From CAZPUS01 sp964589825 (GTDB lineage: Bacteria; Fibrobacterota; Chitinivibrionia; Chitinivibrionales; WJKA01), in assembly GCA_964589825.1 (NCBI GenBank), contig CAZPUS010000025.1, forward strand, positions 1 through 42,956: DNA of 42,956 bases. Direction: 5' to 3'. Positions 41,659 to 42,956 of the stretch are shown piece by piece. How positions within the stretch are numbered: the first letter of the stretch is position 1; the number at the start of each line of letters is the position of its first letter. The translations under genes and the position numbers were made by a program. The notes beneath the pieces are model-generated. The model was given only the letters and a program-made list of their open reading frames with translations. It did not search any database and was not told where the DNA came from.

Positions 41659-42348
41659 CTATAAAAAAAAGCTGAAGCCACTGAAAAAGAGGAAAAATAG
41701 CCAGTTCTTGCGGTGTGTACGGGCATCAAGTGCCGGTAACCCGTTATACGACGCAATCGTCATATCGCATATCAGCGAATTAAAATCATCATATTGTGCG
41801 TTCTCTTCATTCTTAACCTTGATGCGATGCACTACTTCACGATTCTTTACCTGCCACAACTCAGTCTCAATGACTGCATACATACGCACACGGCCGGTAT
41901 TACGAATATTTTTGCCTTCACGAAGTCTGGTCACCACCATATAATCTGCGTGGATAGTGTTCCATACCGAATCGCTGCTTTTCAGTTTTACCATCGCGCC
42001 CCGATACGCATCATCGATAAATTCAGCAGCCTGTTGCTCCATCCCATGCTCCAGAACCCTTTTCCACCATCCGGTAAAAATGATAAATGAATCGACTCCA
42101 AGGCTCTGCTCGAGTGCGCGTTTTTGCTTTGAAAAACAGAGGTAATTTGTATCCGCCATCCCACCCGTACCACGCGGTAAGAAGACCGGCAGCCACAAGA
42201 CCGAACCTCTGTTAAATGTGCGGGTTTCATTCTCATTTTGTGTGGTATAGGTGACCGTAGTCACTATTTTCTGAGATGCACACCCATAGAAAAAGAGTGC
42301 GACAGTGATCCCGCTACATAAAAATGCACTCCACAATCTATTCGACAT
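41659..42348 (-). CDS. Lipoprotein of unknown function
   Basis: About 229 residues from the ATG at 42348 (MSNRLWSAFL), preceded by GAGG at 6 bases. Signal segment SGITVALFFYGC ends with a lipobox-like FYGC, Cys at about residue 23, so it should be lipid-anchored at the outer or inner membrane. The mature chain has TTVTYTTQNENETRTFNRGSVLWLPVF, MYAVIETELWQVKNREVVHRIKVKNEEN and a very hydrophobic C-terminal end (WLFFLFFSGFSFFL). The middle resembles proteins of the GNA1162/CsgG-like lipoprotein type, but I am not certain. It lies 41 bases before the 64-residue gene. Confidence 0.65.
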   Translation of the reverse strand: MSNRLWSAFLCSGITVALFFYGCASQKIVTTVTYTTQNENETRTFNRGSVLWLPVFLPRGTGGMADTNYLCFSKQKRALEQSLGVDSFIIFTGWWKRVLEHGMEQQAAEFIDDAYRGAMVKLKSSDSVWNTIHADYMVVTRLREGKNIRNTGRVRMYAVIETELWQVKNREVVHRIKVKNEENAQYDDFNSLICDMTIASYNGLPALDARTHRKNWLFFLFFSGFSFFL

Positions 42349-42459
42349 GAAAAGCCTCGATGTTACAATATCATCCCGTATCTGCCCAACCACAGGGCAA
42401 ATTCGCATATTCCGCATACACAGGGATGCAGCGGATTTACCCGTACCGGATGTAACTTT

Positions 42460-42861
42460 CTACTGATTAACGGTCAACTCGGTTTCTATAGATACACCGG
42501 CCTTTTCAAAAAGCACGCCAACCGGACAGGCGCTTTTTACCTTCCCTAGCGTACGTTCCAGCTTAGCTCTATCTTCCGCTGAAGTTACCGAAGCATGTAT
42601 TTTAACCTCTGATATAGTTTTATCTCCTTTTTGCGCATCGATATCAACAGCAAATTCCGAATACGCAACCTTTGAATTGTTAGCCACTACAGCCCAAATA
42701 GTAGTAATACAAGTAGCAAGCGCCATCACACTCAGTTCCAGGGCCGTTGCTCCCTTGTCTGTTCCGTTTTGATTCTGCGGAAGATCGGTAACTACTGCAT
42801 GATTCCGCCCATTATGCACAACACTCTGCATGCCTTCTGTGATACGTGCTGCTACTTTCAT
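42460..42861 (-). CDS. OsmC family protein
   Basis: 133 residues with the OsmC/Ohr fold. These are small cytosolic thiol peroxidases that reduce organic hydroperoxides. The two redox Cys are visible: one in ELSVMALATCITTIWAV, the other in KVKSACPVGVLFEKAG. The arrangement fits the OsmC/YhfA-like branch rather than Ohr. AGGAG precedes the ATG. Whether it belongs to the operon of the lipoprotein is not clear, given a 111-base gap. Confidence 0.88.
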   Translation of the reverse strand: MKVAARITEGMQSVVHNGRNHAVVTDLPQNQNGTDKGATALELSVMALATCITTIWAVVANNSKVAYSEFAVDIDAQKGDKTISEVKIHASVTSAEDRAKLERTLGKVKSACPVGVLFEKAGVSIETELTVNQ

Positions 42862-42956
42862 AACTCGGCTCCTGGTTAATTGAAAAAAATTGGGGCTTCA
42901 AGAAATTAGGTGGCTCATTTGAACGCCTTCTGGCATAAGATCGAAGTTTCCATAAT
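42862..42956. other. Right edge of the window, upstream of the OsmC gene
   Basis: Only 95 bases; it carries the ribosome binding site of the OsmC gene and no clear promoter. Nothing else is recognised. Confidence 0.3.

Overview
The window looks like a stretch of a Gram-negative bacterial chromosome of roughly balanced base composition. Evidence for an outer membrane: a BamA/Omp85-type barrel, a second barrel-like protein ending in Phe, a lipobox protein and a periplasmic binding protein. The taxon is unknown to me. The mix (DUF3108 protein, stand-alone MetH reactivation domain, EF-G-like GTPase, PilZ and STAS proteins) would fit a deep-branching lineage such as Fibrobacterota/Chitinivibrionia or a spirochaete-like group, but this is a guess.

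Layout. 0.4-10.3 kb, minus strand: a uronate-isomerase-like amidohydrolase, MtnA, an EF-G-like GTPase, GltX, prepilin peptidase, CvpA and leucyl aminopeptidase. 10.5-16.2 kb, plus strand: a periplasmic binding protein overlapping a three-PAS hybrid histidine kinase (a likely ligand-sensing pair behind a promoter with an operator-like palindrome), then ArgA. 16.2-18.9 kb: a PilZ protein and PdxB among copies of a palindromic repeat. 18.9-20.7 kb, minus strand: a BamA-like barrel directly downstream of the RNase P RNA gene. 21-25.6 kb, plus strand: MltG, a barrel-like protein, a U32 peptidase-family protein and a radical SAM protein. 25.9-31.8 kb, plus strand: a sugar cluster of L-sorbose-1-phosphate reductase (SorE) type enzyme, PHP phosphoesterase, sorbitol-6-phosphate dehydrogenase type SDR and L-fucose isomerase, closed by a strong terminator. 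31.8-35.1 kb, minus strand: the missing MetH activation domain as a separate protein, a sulfotransferase, and a DUF616/GT-B-like fusion. 35.4-42.9 kb: DUF3108 protein, MetH without its activation domain, then a minus-strand set of an exported protein of unknown function, a TPR protein, STAS protein, a 64-residue protein, a lipoprotein and OsmC.

The most unusual features are: (1) a dispersed family of about 150-160 bp, nearly fully palindromic elements, with five complete copies and at least one partial copy here, in intergenic sites and sometimes reaching into stop codons; (2) an unrelated 184-bp inverted repeat flanked by 36-bp direct repeats after gltX; (3) the SorE/SDR/FucI/PHP cluster, whose combination suggests reduction and re-oxidation of a ketose phosphate in place of an aldolase route; (4) the binding protein-kinase operon; and (5) the split methionine synthase. 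No phage, transposase, CRISPR array, tRNA or rRNA gene was seen.
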